Notes: a model not told the origin generated them from the sequence alone. A DNA stretch of 38,735 nt from Planctomyces sp. (GCA_005778115.1 SXKJ01000405.1:1-38735); one strand, 5' to 3'; numbered from the stretch's first letter, positions 18,431-28,454 are shown. Program-made: numbers and translations.

Positions 18431-19465
18431 ATGGACGCACCTGCTAAAGACCCGTTGTTGACTCCGTCTGAAGTGGCGGAGGCTCAGCAGTTATTGATGC
18501 GGCTGACCGACGGACTTGGTTCCGCGATCTTGGGACAATGGCGATTGATCGAGCAGGTCGTGATCTGTTTGCTCGCGCGCGGTCACATCTTGCTGGAAGG
18601 CCTTCCGGGTTTGGGAAAGACCGAGTTGGTGAAGTCGCTCTCGGCATTGCTCGGCCTGTCATCGAAGCGCGTGCAGTTCACGCCGGACTTGCTGCCCGGC
18701 GACATCGTCGGCGCGCCGATTCTCGAAGAGCACAACGGCAGCCGCAAACTCGTGTTTCATCCGGGGCCGATCTTCGCCAACTTAGTGCTGGCCGACGAAA
18801 TCAATCGCGCGACGCCGAAAACACAATCCGCGCTGCTGGAGGCGATGCAGGAAAATCGCGTCACGGTTTTGGGTGAGACACGCCTGTTGCCGCAGCCGTT
18901 CTTTGTGCTCGCCACGCAGAACCCGATCGAGTTGGAAGGGACATACCCGCTCCCCGAAGCGCAGATCGACCGCTTTACGTTCAAGATCAACGTGCATGGA
19001 GTCGGCAGCGAGACACTGCAGCAGATCATCAGCACTCGGAAGCGCGGTCAGGTGCCTCCGCTGGCCGAAGTGATGACCGGCACCAATCTCTCGCGTCTGT
19101 TCGATCTGACCGATCGAATCCACTTGCCCGAAGCGGTTGCGAACTACATCGCGCGGCTGGTGACGGCGACGCATCCGCAACGGGAAGACTCGCCCGACGA
19201 GGTCAAGAAGTTCGTGAAGTACGGAGCCTCGCCGCGTGCCGCGATTGCTCTGGCGGGGACCAGCCGAGCGGCCGCGCTGCTGGCAGGCAAACCGAACGTC
19301 GGCTTTCAGGAGGTGAAAAAGGTTGCGCCGTGCGTGCTCGGTCATCGTTTGATTTTGGATTACTCCGCACGGCTCGAAGGTTGGACGACCGCCAAGATGG
19401 TCGATCTGCTGCTCACCCGCGTGGCCGAGGTCGCTCATCAGTTGCCGGCCGATGTGAAGGCGTGA
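18431..19465 (+). CDS. MoxR-family AAA+ ATPase
   Basis: LLEGLPGLGKTELVKSL, LLPGDIVGAPI, LADEINRATPKTQSALLEAMQE, FVLATQNPIELEGTYPLPEAQIDRF. Confidence 0.96.
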   Translation: MDAPAKDPLLTPSEVAEAQQLLMRLTDGLGSAILGQWRLIEQVVICLLARGHILLEGLPGLGKTELVKSLSALLGLSSKRVQFTPDLLPGDIVGAPILEEHNGSRKLVFHPGPIFANLVLADEINRATPKTQSALLEAMQENRVTVLGETRLLPQPFFVLATQNPIELEGTYPLPEAQIDRFTFKINVHGVGSETLQQIISTRKRGQVPPLAEVMTGTNLSRLFDLTDRIHLPEAVANYIARLVTATHPQREDSPDEVKKFVKYGASPRAAIALAGTSRAAALLAGKPNVGFQEVKKVAPCVLGHRLILDYSARLEGWTTAKMVDLLLTRVAEVAHQLPADVKA

Positions 19466-19470
19466 CGTTT

Positions 19471-19631
19471 GGGAATGACGAAGTCCGAATGACGAAAGAA
19501 GTCCGAATGACGAAGTCTGAAATGAGAACATGCCAGTCACGATCGCGAAGCAGGAAGCCGTCCTTCGAGCTTCGTCATTCATTCGTCATTCGTCATTCGT
19601 CATTCATTCGTCATTCGTCATTTGTCATTCT
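19471..19631. repeat. Iterated short repeats (aatgacgaagtccg)n and (ttcgtcattcg)n in inverted orientation
   Basis: aatgacgaagtccgaatgacgaaagaagtccgaatgacgaagtc on the left; ttcgtcattcattcgtcattcgtcattcgtcattcattcgtcattcgtcatt on the right. Confidence 0.85.
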
Positions 19632-21711
19632 TGTTCTGTTGCTGACGTCGTGCTTTTCATCTCCGTCCGCTTTTGCGTCCGGCGAAACATTCTCGCTGGT
19701 CGGTCACGATCTCCAAGTCGATGTCGATTCGCGGTGGGTCGGATGCGGGCAGGGAGGCTACTGTCCGGTGCGGGTGCGCGTGGTGAATCGCGGGCCGGCG
19801 CGGCGATTGACGTTTCGCATTGTGAAGTCGCCCTATCAAATCGTGGTTGTGCGGCAGACAGTTGATGTGCCGCAGAACGCGTCGCTGGCTTTGACGATGT
19901 CGATGCCGATGGTCAATGCCACCAGCAACGGCGAGTTTTGCGTTGCGGATGCCGGCGGCGATTTGGAGAACATGCGACGCAGCGTGTCGTTTCCAGAAAT
20001 CAACAATTGGGAAATGGGACGTCCGGGATTAGTCGTGGTTTCATCAGGAACGGTGGACCTGCAACCGTTCGAAGATGGAGCGACCACCTTTCGGCATACG
20101 AACGGCGGCCTCTCCAGCAGCAGTGGCGCTGGCGGTTCGCCGGCGTATGGCGGGTCTCGAAATTCCAATTGCGTCTGGTTGCCGAAAAACACGTTGCCCG
20201 CGTCGTGGGTGGATTACAGCGGCCTGGATCTGTTGGCGATGCCGCTCGACACGTTGGCGCAGCTCCCCAAAGAAACGCGAGCCGCACTCTCGCAGTGGAC
20301 TCGATGCGGTGGGACGTTGCTGGTCACGTCGGCCGGTGCGTCCGCAACCTCCAATGAGACGCTCGCCAAGATTCTTGTTGATGACTCGGCCTTGGCCAGC
20401 ATGTGGACTTGGTCCGAGCCAATTCTGAGCGACCGTCACACGCCGCAGATCGTGCATCAAGATCCCGGTGGTGCTATCTCGGCAAGCTCGCCGGCTCCGG
20501 CCAATGTGCCGGGCGAATGGCCGCGCGAAACGGCACCATTTCGCATGACGAACGTCGGCTTCGGCAAACTGGTCGCGTTCACTGGCGAGCCGTTTCCCGG
20601 CACGACGCAGGATTGGTTCTGGCTGCTGAAATCAACGGGAGGACTTCATCGCTGGGATTGGGGCAAGCGGCATGGCTTGTCGGCTCGGCAAGGGAACAGC
20701 GACTTTCTGATGTTCCTGATTCCCGGGATCGGCGGAGTTCCCGTCGTCATGTTTTTGGTTCTCGTCACCATCTTTTCGATTGTGATCGGGCCGCTGAACT
20801 ACTTCGTGCTGGCTCGACGCAATCAATTGCATTTGCTGCTGCTGACGATTCCTGCGCTGGCGTTCGTGACCAGTCTGTTGTTGTTCGGCTACACGGTCTT
20901 GGCACACGGCTTCAGCGTGAAGGCTCGCTGTCGCAGCCTGACGCTCATTGATCAAGCGGCAAAGTCGGCGGTGACGTTCAATCGACTGAGCTTGTACGCC
21001 GGACAAGCCCCCTCGGCAGGGATGCAGTTCTCGCGCGACACCGCCGTCTATCCGATCTGGCCAGAGAGCGAAGAATTTGAATCCGGCCAACTCGATTGGA
21101 CCAACACGCAGGCTCTGACGTCCGGCTGGCTGCGTTCGCGGACGCGCACGCAATTTCTGACCGTCGGCCATCGCACCGAACGGGGACGCTTGGAAGTGAC
21201 CGCCTCCACCCCGGGCAAACTGACCGTTGCGAACGGCTTTGAGTGGGGCTTCGCACCGCTGGTGGTCGCCAACGATCAAGGCCAGTTGTTTTTCGGCAAA
21301 AGTGTCGCCGCCGGTGCAAGCATCGAATTGCAAGCCGCAACTGACGAAGAACTGCGCGAGGTCGCCTCCACGCTTAAACGTCACCCGATGGAACTGCCCG
21401 TCGGACTCACCAGTGGCAGCCCTACGGGGCCGTTCTTGGGACCGTCGCGTCGCTCTTATCGTTCATACCCGTATTCGGCCGTAGGGGCCGTGAGCTGGCA
21501 CCTAAACGAGAGTCAGATGGAGCAAGCCTGGCTGCGATTACGAATGGGATCGGTCGCTGTGGAAAATGGGGCTCCGGGAAGCGTGACGCCACAAAGCTCA
21601 CGCGAGCCGCGTACGTTCTACGGCTTGGCGACACAATCCCCGCACATCGAACTGGGAGTCCCCAAAGCCACCGAGATCAACAGCATGCACCTGGTCATGG
21701 GCCGTTGGTGA
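19522..21711 (+). CDS. Large secreted/membrane protein of unknown function downstream of MoxR
   Basis: Signal-peptide-like VILVLLLTSCFSSPSAFASG, two central TM helices (GGVPVVMFLVLVTIFSIVIGPLNYFVLA, LLLLTIPALAFVTSLLLFGYTVLA); alternative ATGs 19489/19507. Confidence 0.75.
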   Translation: MRTCQSRSRSRKPSFELRHSFVIRHSSFIRHSSFVILVLLLTSCFSSPSAFASGETFSLVGHDLQVDVDSRWVGCGQGGYCPVRVRVVNRGPARRLTFRIVKSPYQIVVVRQTVDVPQNASLALTMSMPMVNATSNGEFCVADAGGDLENMRRSVSFPEINNWEMGRPGLVVVSSGTVDLQPFEDGATTFRHTNGGLSSSSGAGGSPAYGGSRNSNCVWLPKNTLPASWVDYSGLDLLAMPLDTLAQLPKETRAALSQWTRCGGTLLVTSAGASATSNETLAKILVDDSALASMWTWSEPILSDRHTPQIVHQDPGGAISASSPAPANVPGEWPRETAPFRMTNVGFGKLVAFTGEPFPGTTQDWFWLLKSTGGLHRWDWGKRHGLSARQGNSDFLMFLIPGIGGVPVVMFLVLVTIFSIVIGPLNYFVLARRNQLHLLLLTIPALAFVTSLLLFGYTVLAHGFSVKARCRSLTLIDQAAKSAVTFNRLSLYAGQAPSAGMQFSRDTAVYPIWPESEEFESGQLDWTNTQALTSGWLRSRTRTQFLTVGHRTERGRLEVTASTPGKLTVANGFEWGFAPLVVANDQGQLFFGKSVAAGASIELQAATDEELREVASTLKRHPMELPVGLTSGSPTGPFLGPSRRSYRSYPYSAVGAVSWHLNESQMEQAWLRLRMGSVAVENGAPGSVTPQSSREPRTFYGLATQSPHIELGVPKATEINSMHLVMGRW

Positions 21712-21724
21712 GTTGCCATCCGCA

Positions 21725-21791
21725 GTAGCCACGCTCGCCAGAGCGTGGGATTTCCGTTGGACTCAGCCCGCGCTCTGGCGAGCGTGGCTAC
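21725..21791. repeat. 21-bp perfect inverted repeat GTAGCCACGCTCGCCAGAGCG (family F)
   Basis: 21725-21745 is the reverse complement of 21771-21791. Confidence 0.92.
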
Positions 21792-21804
21792 AGAGGGGGT
21801 CGAC

Positions 21805-22836
21805 ATGAATGTCATCCGCGAGAGACTCAAGCAGCGACTATCGTTGTCGTTGATCATGCTCATGATTGTTACCGCGTTGCCGGTAGCTCGCGGCGAAGAC
21901 GCTCCGCCCAAAGATCAGGCGCGAGTCATCGCGTTTCATGGTTACACGCAAGCGATCGAGTTGAAACGCGGCAACGCGCGAGCGGTCCTGACTCCGCAAG
22001 CCGGCGGGCGCGTGCTGGAGTTCTCGGTCGCGGGGCAAGACGCGATGTATCTCGACGAGCAGGAGAAGAACTGGCAGCCCGGCAAGCCGGGCTCGATCTC
22101 CGCAGGAAGGTTTGATTACGGCCCCGAACTGACGGTGATCCCGCATCCGAAAATCTGGTCCGGCGAATGGACCGGCGAAATCACTGGTCCGTATTCGGCC
22201 AAGCTCAGCAGCCCGCGCGAGGAAGCGGCTGGCATGCAACTCGTGCGCGAGTTCAGTCTTGTCGAGCGAAACAAAACGGTGCGGCTGACGTGCCAGCAGA
22301 CGATGATCAACATCTCCAAAGAAATTCGCGAGGTCTGTCATTGGGGCCGCTCGTTCTCGCCGGGAGGCGGCATCTGTCTGATTCCGCTGGGTGATCGCCC
22401 CAGCCGGTTTCCCAGCAAGTACGCGATGTATGAGGAGGGTGCCGTCATCAACGTCCGCAACTCCGATGAAAAGATTCGTGAGCGAGACGGCTTCCTGGAG
22501 ATTCTCTCGCCGCCGCGCAAGCCGAAGCTCGGCTTCGATTCGCAGGCCGGGTGGTTGGGATACTTGATGCCCAATGGTTCGCTGTTCGTGAAACGCTTCA
22601 CAACGTATCCCGACCGCGTTTACAGCGAAGCGGCCGGACTGACGCTATCCGTGTGGTATCCGACCGGCCCGCGCATCGAACTGGAACCGATCGGCCCGCG
22701 CGAACGCCTGCGACCCGGCGAGTCCGCCGCATTCACCGAAGAATGGTGGTTGCTGAAGTTCCCGTTCCCCAAGGAGGGGGAGCAGATCGACCTCAAGGAA
22801 CTCGGCGAACGAGTGACGCAGTACACGGCTCAATGA
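21805..22836 (+). CDS. Secreted DUF4380-like protein
   Basis: MNVIRERLKQRLSLSLIMLMIVTALPVARGEDA signal; AIELKRGNARAVLTPQAGGRVLEFSVAGQDAMYLDE. Confidence 0.65.
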   Translation: MNVIRERLKQRLSLSLIMLMIVTALPVARGEDAPPKDQARVIAFHGYTQAIELKRGNARAVLTPQAGGRVLEFSVAGQDAMYLDEQEKNWQPGKPGSISAGRFDYGPELTVIPHPKIWSGEWTGEITGPYSAKLSSPREEAAGMQLVREFSLVERNKTVRLTCQQTMINISKEIREVCHWGRSFSPGGGICLIPLGDRPSRFPSKYAMYEEGAVINVRNSDEKIRERDGFLEILSPPRKPKLGFDSQAGWLGYLMPNGSLFVKRFTTYPDRVYSEAAGLTLSVWYPTGPRIELEPIGPRERLRPGESAAFTEEWWLLKFPFPKEGEQIDLKELGERVTQYTAQ

Positions 22837-22998
22837 CGCGGCCGCACCGGACCCGAACAACTGATACGACCCGACAGGCGTGGACCGGCGGCGAAGATTC
22901 CTCTCTGAATGTGGCTGGCGAGCGTTAGTACGCCGAGGACATCATACGCCCCCCGATCAGCGGATTACTGCGAATGATGAGCATTCCGCCTCCCGTGA

Positions 22999-24228
22999 TT
23001 GCCTCGCCTTGAGCTCAACGTGTCCAGTCTCCCCTTCAAACTTCCCGCGCGATTGTCGTCGAGTCAGCACCGCATCAGCGTGTTGCTGATCGACGATCAG
23101 GCGATCAGCGCAGAGGCAGTCCGCCGCTGGCTGGCGACCGAGAAGGACATCGACTTTCAGTACTGCGGCGATCCGGCCCAAGCGGTCGAAGTGGCCAATG
23201 AAGTCCGGCCCACCGTCATTCTGCAAGACTTGGTGATGCCGGAGATTGATGGCTTGCTGCTGGTCAAATTCTTTCGCGTCAATCCGACCACGCGCGACAC
23301 GCCGATGATCGTCCTCTCCAGCCGCGAGGAACCGCTCATCAAGGCCGAAGCGTTTTCGCTGGGCGCGAATGACTACCTCGTGAAGTGGCCCGATAAAGTC
23401 GAGCTGATTGCTCGCATCCGGTATCACTCGCGCGGCTACATCAATCTGCTGCAACGCAACGAAGCGTATTCCGCGCTCTCCGACAGCCAGCGTGAGTTGC
23501 AGAAAGAGATCGACGCAGGTGCCAAGTATGTGATGTCGCTGCTCCCGGACAAGATGACCGATCGGGTGCAGATCGACTGGCGCTACGAGCCTTGCGTCGC
23601 GCTGGCGGGAGATTCGCTGGGCTATCACTGGATCGACGAAGACCGCCTAGTGATTTACGTGCTGGATGTGACCGGCCACGGCATCGCGTCCGCGCTGTTG
23701 AGCGTGTCAGTGATGAATGTGATTCGCTCGAAATCGCTGCCGAATGTGGACTTCTCCGTGCCGGGCGAAGTGCTCGCGGGATTGAATGAAGCGTTCGACA
23801 TGGAAAGCCACGGCGACAAGTGCTTCACGATTTGGTACGCCGTGTACGATGCCAAGCACCGCACGCTCGCGTGGGCGGGGGGCGGTCATCCGCCGGCGTT
23901 GCTCTATAATCCGAACGCCGAGCATCCGCTGCAGCCGCAACTGCTGGACTCCGAATGCCCGATCATCGGCATGATGCCTTGGACTGATTGGCCAACGTCG
24001 CAGCGCGACATCGCCCCCGGCAGCCGTTTGTTTCTTTACACCGACGGCGCTCACGAAATTCAATTGGCCGACGGCGGAGTCTGGACTCACGCCGAATTCG
24101 TGCAGTTCCTGTCGCAGCCGCCGGAACCGGGCGAGTCGATCATGGACCGCCTGTTTGCCCACGTCAAAGTGCTCAAGGGGAACGACACGCTCGACGATGA
24201 TTTTTCGGTCGTGGAGATGGTGTTCTGA
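22999..24228 (+). CDS. Response regulator receiver + SpoIIE/PP2C phosphatase (RsbU/RssB-like)
   Basis: VLLIDDQAISAEAVRRWL...VILQDLVMPEIDGLLLVKFFR receiver; LAGDSLGYHWIDEDRLVIYVLDVTGHGIASALLSV phosphatase; start codon uncertain. Confidence 0.92.
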   Translation: MPRLELNVSSLPFKLPARLSSSQHRISVLLIDDQAISAEAVRRWLATEKDIDFQYCGDPAQAVEVANEVRPTVILQDLVMPEIDGLLLVKFFRVNPTTRDTPMIVLSSREEPLIKAEAFSLGANDYLVKWPDKVELIARIRYHSRGYINLLQRNEAYSALSDSQRELQKEIDAGAKYVMSLLPDKMTDRVQIDWRYEPCVALAGDSLGYHWIDEDRLVIYVLDVTGHGIASALLSVSVMNVIRSKSLPNVDFSVPGEVLAGLNEAFDMESHGDKCFTIWYAVYDAKHRTLAWAGGGHPPALLYNPNAEHPLQPQLLDSECPIIGMMPWTDWPTSQRDIAPGSRLFLYTDGAHEIQLADGGVWTHAEFVQFLSQPPEPGESIMDRLFAHVKVLKGNDTLDDDFSVVEMVF

Positions 24229-24230
24229 GA

Positions 24231-24310
24231 TGTTTAGCCGCAACGCCATCGGCGTGCGCGGGAGTTTTGTGTGCCCCACTCGCCCACGCCGATGGCGTAG
24301 GGGTTAAACA
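24231..24310. terminator. Inverted repeat between convergent genes
   Basis: tgtttagccgcaacgccatcggcgtg / cacgccgatggcgtaggggttaaaca. Confidence 0.8.
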
Positions 24311-24326
24311 GCCCATTAGGAATGTC

Positions 24327-26015
24327 TCACTGCACGGTGAAGTTCAGCGCGGTCACGGCGAGCTTCTTGCCGAGCTGGTCTTCCACTCGCAATCGCAGCG
24401 TGTGTGGGCCGGGATTGCAGCTCTGTGGGACGGCGAACTCGTAGCTGTGGTAGTAGTCGCGGCGTTGATTGCGACAGCGATCCTCGGAGGGCGCAAGCGG
24501 TAGAGTCTCGACCACGCGGCCGGTCGGTCCCCCTTCGACGATCTCCAGAGTGGACTTCAACAGCGTGCGAAACTGCCCCTCGGAAACCAACTCGCTCTTG
24601 AAGTTGCCGACCTCGGCGTACAGCAACACCGGTTGGCCGGGAGTGAATTCATCCCGCTTAAACCGCTGATAATTTCCGAAGCCGGAAATCTTGTAACAGA
24701 ACGCGACGTTGTGCAGTTCCAGTCGCGCCTTTTCCTGCAAGCGAGCGGCGGCGGACTTCAGTTGCGCAATCGTCTGCGTCGCGCGTTCGGAGCTGTCGGG
24801 CATCCCTTGCGTGTCGAAGTAATTGGCCATGCCCCAGAACATCTGCTGCCAGAATTCTTGATCGGCGGGGTCGATCCCCGGCACCGGTTGCAGTGCGCGG
24901 TCCATCTGGCCGGACATCAGGTGCAGCAGCCGCAATTGCACATGTTTCCGCAGATAGAGTTGCCGAGCGGTGTCATTGTCTCCTGGAATCAGTGCGGCGG
25001 CCTCAACTGTGGTTTGCGTGATAAGCCGCTCTAGTTCGGCGGACGATGCAAAGGGCACGACTACTACCGGCGCTCCGACTGGCTGCCCTATGTTGAGCGG
25101 CCCGTTCGAGGCGGGTACGAACAGGGACGAGTTGGGTTGCGATGGAACGGCGAGCCCTGGATTGACCTGATTGTTGATCGCGGGTTGTTCGAGATTGACC
25201 CATTGCACGTTCTGAGGCGCGGAGGCGGAGTTGGCTCCGGGGGCTCGTGGCCAAAGATCAGGCGAGTTGGGATTGTTGGCCGTAGCGTCGGTCGCCATCG
25301 CGGGCGCGACGTTCTGCGACCACGACGGGCTCCGATTAACGGTTGGCGGATTTGTCGCACTGGGCCGCTCGGAGGCAAGCGGTTGTTCCGGGCGAATCGC
25401 CTTGGGTTCGAGATTATTCGTCAGATCGCGGAACTGATCCCACGGATTGCCCGCGCCGTTGGCAGTGTTGCTGGCTCGTCGCTGACCGGCTGCCAATTCA
25501 ATACCGGTCGTGTTTCCGCTGGCCGGGTTCTGCGCATACTCGGCCGTCACCACACCACCGCCAGCTTCGAGCCTTCCGGAAGGCGAGGAACCGCTGGCAA
25601 GTTCGATGGATCTCTGCGGCAGCTCCGGCCGTAATTCGCGCGCGTTGCCGGCTGGAGTGAACACGTTTGGCGGCCGAGGCTCCGCACTTAGCGCGGCTGT
25701 TGCCGAGCGGTGCTGTGGTGGAGGGGCTTCGACCGTGATCGAGCGATTGCTCGCCGGGCCGTCACTCGACGTACCCACGAGTCCGTCGCTCGAATCCGTG
25801 GAGTATGCGTCGCGTGTGAAACTCTGCGAGTCTTCAGGCAACCCCAGCGCGTCGTCTTCACGAACGCTGTCACCAGGCTCATCCGTGAGAGTGTCGTCCG
25901 TTGCTGCCGGCTGCGGCTGTCGCGTGAACAAGCCACGGGTCGGCATTTGCACGCAACCGACAGTGCCGCACACGCACAACAGCCCGACGACAGCCCACCG
26001 GCTACGGCGCTTCAT
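24327..26015 (-). CDS. Putative lipoprotein of unknown function with low-complexity linker
   Basis: MKRRSRWAVVGLLCVCGTVGCVQMP lipobox-like N-terminus; C-terminal beta-rich domain ...RVEDQLGKKLAVTALNFTVQ. Confidence 0.75.
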   Translation of the reverse strand: MKRRSRWAVVGLLCVCGTVGCVQMPTRGLFTRQPQPAATDDTLTDEPGDSVREDDALGLPEDSQSFTRDAYSTDSSDGLVGTSSDGPASNRSITVEAPPPQHRSATAALSAEPRPPNVFTPAGNARELRPELPQRSIELASGSSPSGRLEAGGGVVTAEYAQNPASGNTTGIELAAGQRRASNTANGAGNPWDQFRDLTNNLEPKAIRPEQPLASERPSATNPPTVNRSPSWSQNVAPAMATDATANNPNSPDLWPRAPGANSASAPQNVQWVNLEQPAINNQVNPGLAVPSQPNSSLFVPASNGPLNIGQPVGAPVVVVPFASSAELERLITQTTVEAAALIPGDNDTARQLYLRKHVQLRLLHLMSGQMDRALQPVPGIDPADQEFWQQMFWGMANYFDTQGMPDSSERATQTIAQLKSAAARLQEKARLELHNVAFCYKISGFGNYQRFKRDEFTPGQPVLLYAEVGNFKSELVSEGQFRTLLKSTLEIVEGGPTGRVVETLPLAPSEDRCRNQRRDYYHSYEFAVPQSCNPGPHTLRLRVEDQLGKKLAVTALNFTVQ

Positions 26016-26179
26016 GGGTGATCCCTTGCCCCCCAACACGATTTCGCGCGACACGCTCGGCGCGAGGGGGCGGGACGGTATCGGCTTCCATCAAATCGCC
26101 TCAAGACCAGCTTGCACGAGTCAGGAAGTCCGGGTGCAGAACGGCAATTTCATCGAAAGAGGCGTCTGATCCTCATTCC

Positions 26180-26204
26180 GAAAATTAGCCGCGCGGCTGA
26201 TTTC
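26180..26204. repeat. Collapsed copy of palindromic family D
   Basis: gaaaattagccgcgcggctgatttc equals both outer arms of the 8.7-kb element joined with the central hairpin missing. Confidence 0.75.
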
Positions 26205-26523
26205 TGTGATCCGAATGACTCCGCGCTTGCTGTTCAAGAAATGAGAGTCGGGGGAATCAAAACGATGCTTTCTGGCAACGGAGAACCTGCAGGACGTGCG
26301 TAGTCGAATTCGAGGGGGTGGTCGCTGCTGCGTGATGGCATGCCTGCCGACAATTCCGTTTGACCAAGCGAAATCGCGCCCTAGCTTTCAGCGGCAGAAT
26401 TCTGGATTGGCCTTTCCGAAGGATTTCTCCCGACGACTCTCGGCCGATCGTGGTTCTCTAAAGTTCGTTGGCGGTTCGCTGTCTTGAAAAGAACGCTTGG
26501 TCTCCGGGCAAGAAAACAACAAC

Positions 26524-28266
26524 ATGCAACGATTTGCGACACGGCTTTTGCGGGCGAATGATCGTCGTGGAGCGATTTTGGTGCTGGCTGCAGTGCTGAT
26601 GGTCGTGCTGTTGGGGTTTGTCGCGATGACCGTAGACCACGGATTCATCCAACTGACCCGGACGCAATTGCAATGTGCGGCGGATGCCGCAGCCTTGTCC
26701 GGCGCGATGGAACTGAGCGGCACGGAAGATCCTGCCGTGGTTCGCACGAATGCCAACCGTGAAATCGTGAAAACCGCCGCCATGTTCCGGGCCGGCGACC
26801 GGGCTTCGGTGACGATTGATCCGGCGGCGGATGTCACGTTCGGCAAGCTGGTTTGGAACGGCAACTCACAGAACTACTCGATTCAGTGGGGCGAAAACGC
26901 GACGCCTTACAACGTCGTGAGAGTGCGAACGATGCGAACGATAGGGGCGGGGGGCGACAACCGATTGCCGTTGTTCTTCGCTCCAGCCGTCGGCACGGAG
27001 AACGCCAACGTCGGGGCCGAGGCGATTGCGACCTTTCAGCCGCGCGACATCATGGTGGTGCTCGACTTCTCCAGCTCCATGAACGACGACAGTTGCTTGG
27101 GAGCGATCAGCCGACTGGGCCGCGCCGCCGTCGAATCGAACCTGCAGACGATGTGGACTCAGCTTGGTTCGCCGGTCTACGGCAACCTGGTCTTCACGCC
27201 AACTTACGCGACTCTCAAAGGCCGAGCCGCCTCCGGAACGATTCCGCACATCGACGTGACCTACAAGCGGTCGTCCGTGGTCGTCGCCTCGACGCTCGCG
27301 CTGAAAACGGTGAAGCTCAAGTTTTCCAACGGTGCGACACAGACATTCTCAAGTCTGTCCGGATTGCTCGGCACTTTTGCGGGCACGGGTGGCAACGCCA
27401 ACAAGGACATCACGAATTGCTGGGTCATCTCGGGCACAAACGCCAACCTGTCTTCCGGCAACTCCGGTGAGCAATTCGATTTCACGCTGGCCAACATCAA
27501 GGCGGCACTGGGACTGACGAAGCCGTACCCGTACCCCGGAGGCAGTTGGGACGAATACATCCAGGAAGTGCAAAAATCGAGCAGCAGCATCAAGACCGCC
27601 GGCTATCGGGACATGTACGGCTACCTGACCTGGCTCGAGTACCTCCAGATGAAGCGATACAGCGTGGCGGACACGCCCGACCTGTGGAAAACCAGCGAGC
27701 AGCCCGTCGGTGTGATGAAAGACGCCGTCGGCGAGTTCACGGATTATCTCACGGAAATGGAAGCTGAAGACAACGTCGGCTTGTCGATCTACACACACAC
27801 GAACTCCACCGGAGCCATTCTGGAGCACGGACTCAGCCGGAACCTCGACCAAGTGAAGACGACGACCCAGCGTCGTCAGGCGGGACATTACAAGTCGGGA
27901 ACGAACATCTCGGCTGGCATGACCATTGGACGGAACGAACTCGTCCAGCACGCACGTCCCCGTTCGTCACGGCTCATGGTCTTGATGACCGACGGTGAGG
28001 CAAACGAACCGGGTGATGCGGCCACGGCCAAAGCGGCGGTCATCACTGAGGCCAACTTGGCCAAGGCGGAGAAGATTAAAATCCTGACCATCAGCCTGGG
28101 TGCCGGAGCCGACACGTCCCTGATGCAACAGGTCGCCGACATCACGGGGGGCGTCCATTTCAACGTGCCGGGCGGGAGTTCCATCTCCGCCGTCGAGTCG
28201 CAGTTGCACACGGTCTTTCGTGAGATCGCCAACAGCCGCACGCTGAAGCTCATCTCGGACCGATGA
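26524..28266 (+). CDS. TadG-like pilus-assembly protein with vWA domain
   Basis: RRGAILVLAAVLMVVLLGFVAMTVDHGFIQLTRTQLQCAADAAALSGA; MIDAS VVLDFSSSMND; RLMVLMTDGEAN. Confidence 0.9.
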   Translation: MQRFATRLLRANDRRGAILVLAAVLMVVLLGFVAMTVDHGFIQLTRTQLQCAADAAALSGAMELSGTEDPAVVRTNANREIVKTAAMFRAGDRASVTIDPAADVTFGKLVWNGNSQNYSIQWGENATPYNVVRVRTMRTIGAGGDNRLPLFFAPAVGTENANVGAEAIATFQPRDIMVVLDFSSSMNDDSCLGAISRLGRAAVESNLQTMWTQLGSPVYGNLVFTPTYATLKGRAASGTIPHIDVTYKRSSVVVASTLALKTVKLKFSNGATQTFSSLSGLLGTFAGTGGNANKDITNCWVISGTNANLSSGNSGEQFDFTLANIKAALGLTKPYPYPGGSWDEYIQEVQKSSSSIKTAGYRDMYGYLTWLEYLQMKRYSVADTPDLWKTSEQPVGVMKDAVGEFTDYLTEMEAEDNVGLSIYTHTNSTGAILEHGLSRNLDQVKTTTQRRQAGHYKSGTNISAGMTIGRNELVQHARPRSSRLMVLMTDGEANEPGDAATAKAAVITEANLAKAEKIKILTISLGAGADTSLMQQVADITGGVHFNVPGGSSISAVESQLHTVFREIANSRTLKLISDR

Positions 28267-28454
28267 CGCTTCAACCTTTGCTCTTGTCACTGTTTGCCGA
28301 CTGCCAATACAAACCGACGCGCGCGGGATGGAGCCGTGGTCATCGGGTTTTGGATGGCGTTTTCTCGGCCGTTTCGCGAGGTTCGAGTGGAATTTGGCAC
28401 TTCGCCCAGTCCGCTCGTTCGCCTGGTATTCGCCTACCCTCGACGAGACGCCTC

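Noticed and set aside
19571-19631. Possible CRISPR-like array
   Set aside because: Units are about 7-11 bp with no spacers of uniform length; it is a short degenerate tandem repeat, not a CRISPR
28263-28454. N-terminal extension of the GAF-HlyD ORF overlapping the TadG stop (ATGA)
   Set aside because: Translation looks non-coding and a better ATG start with clean downstream sequence lies at 28455
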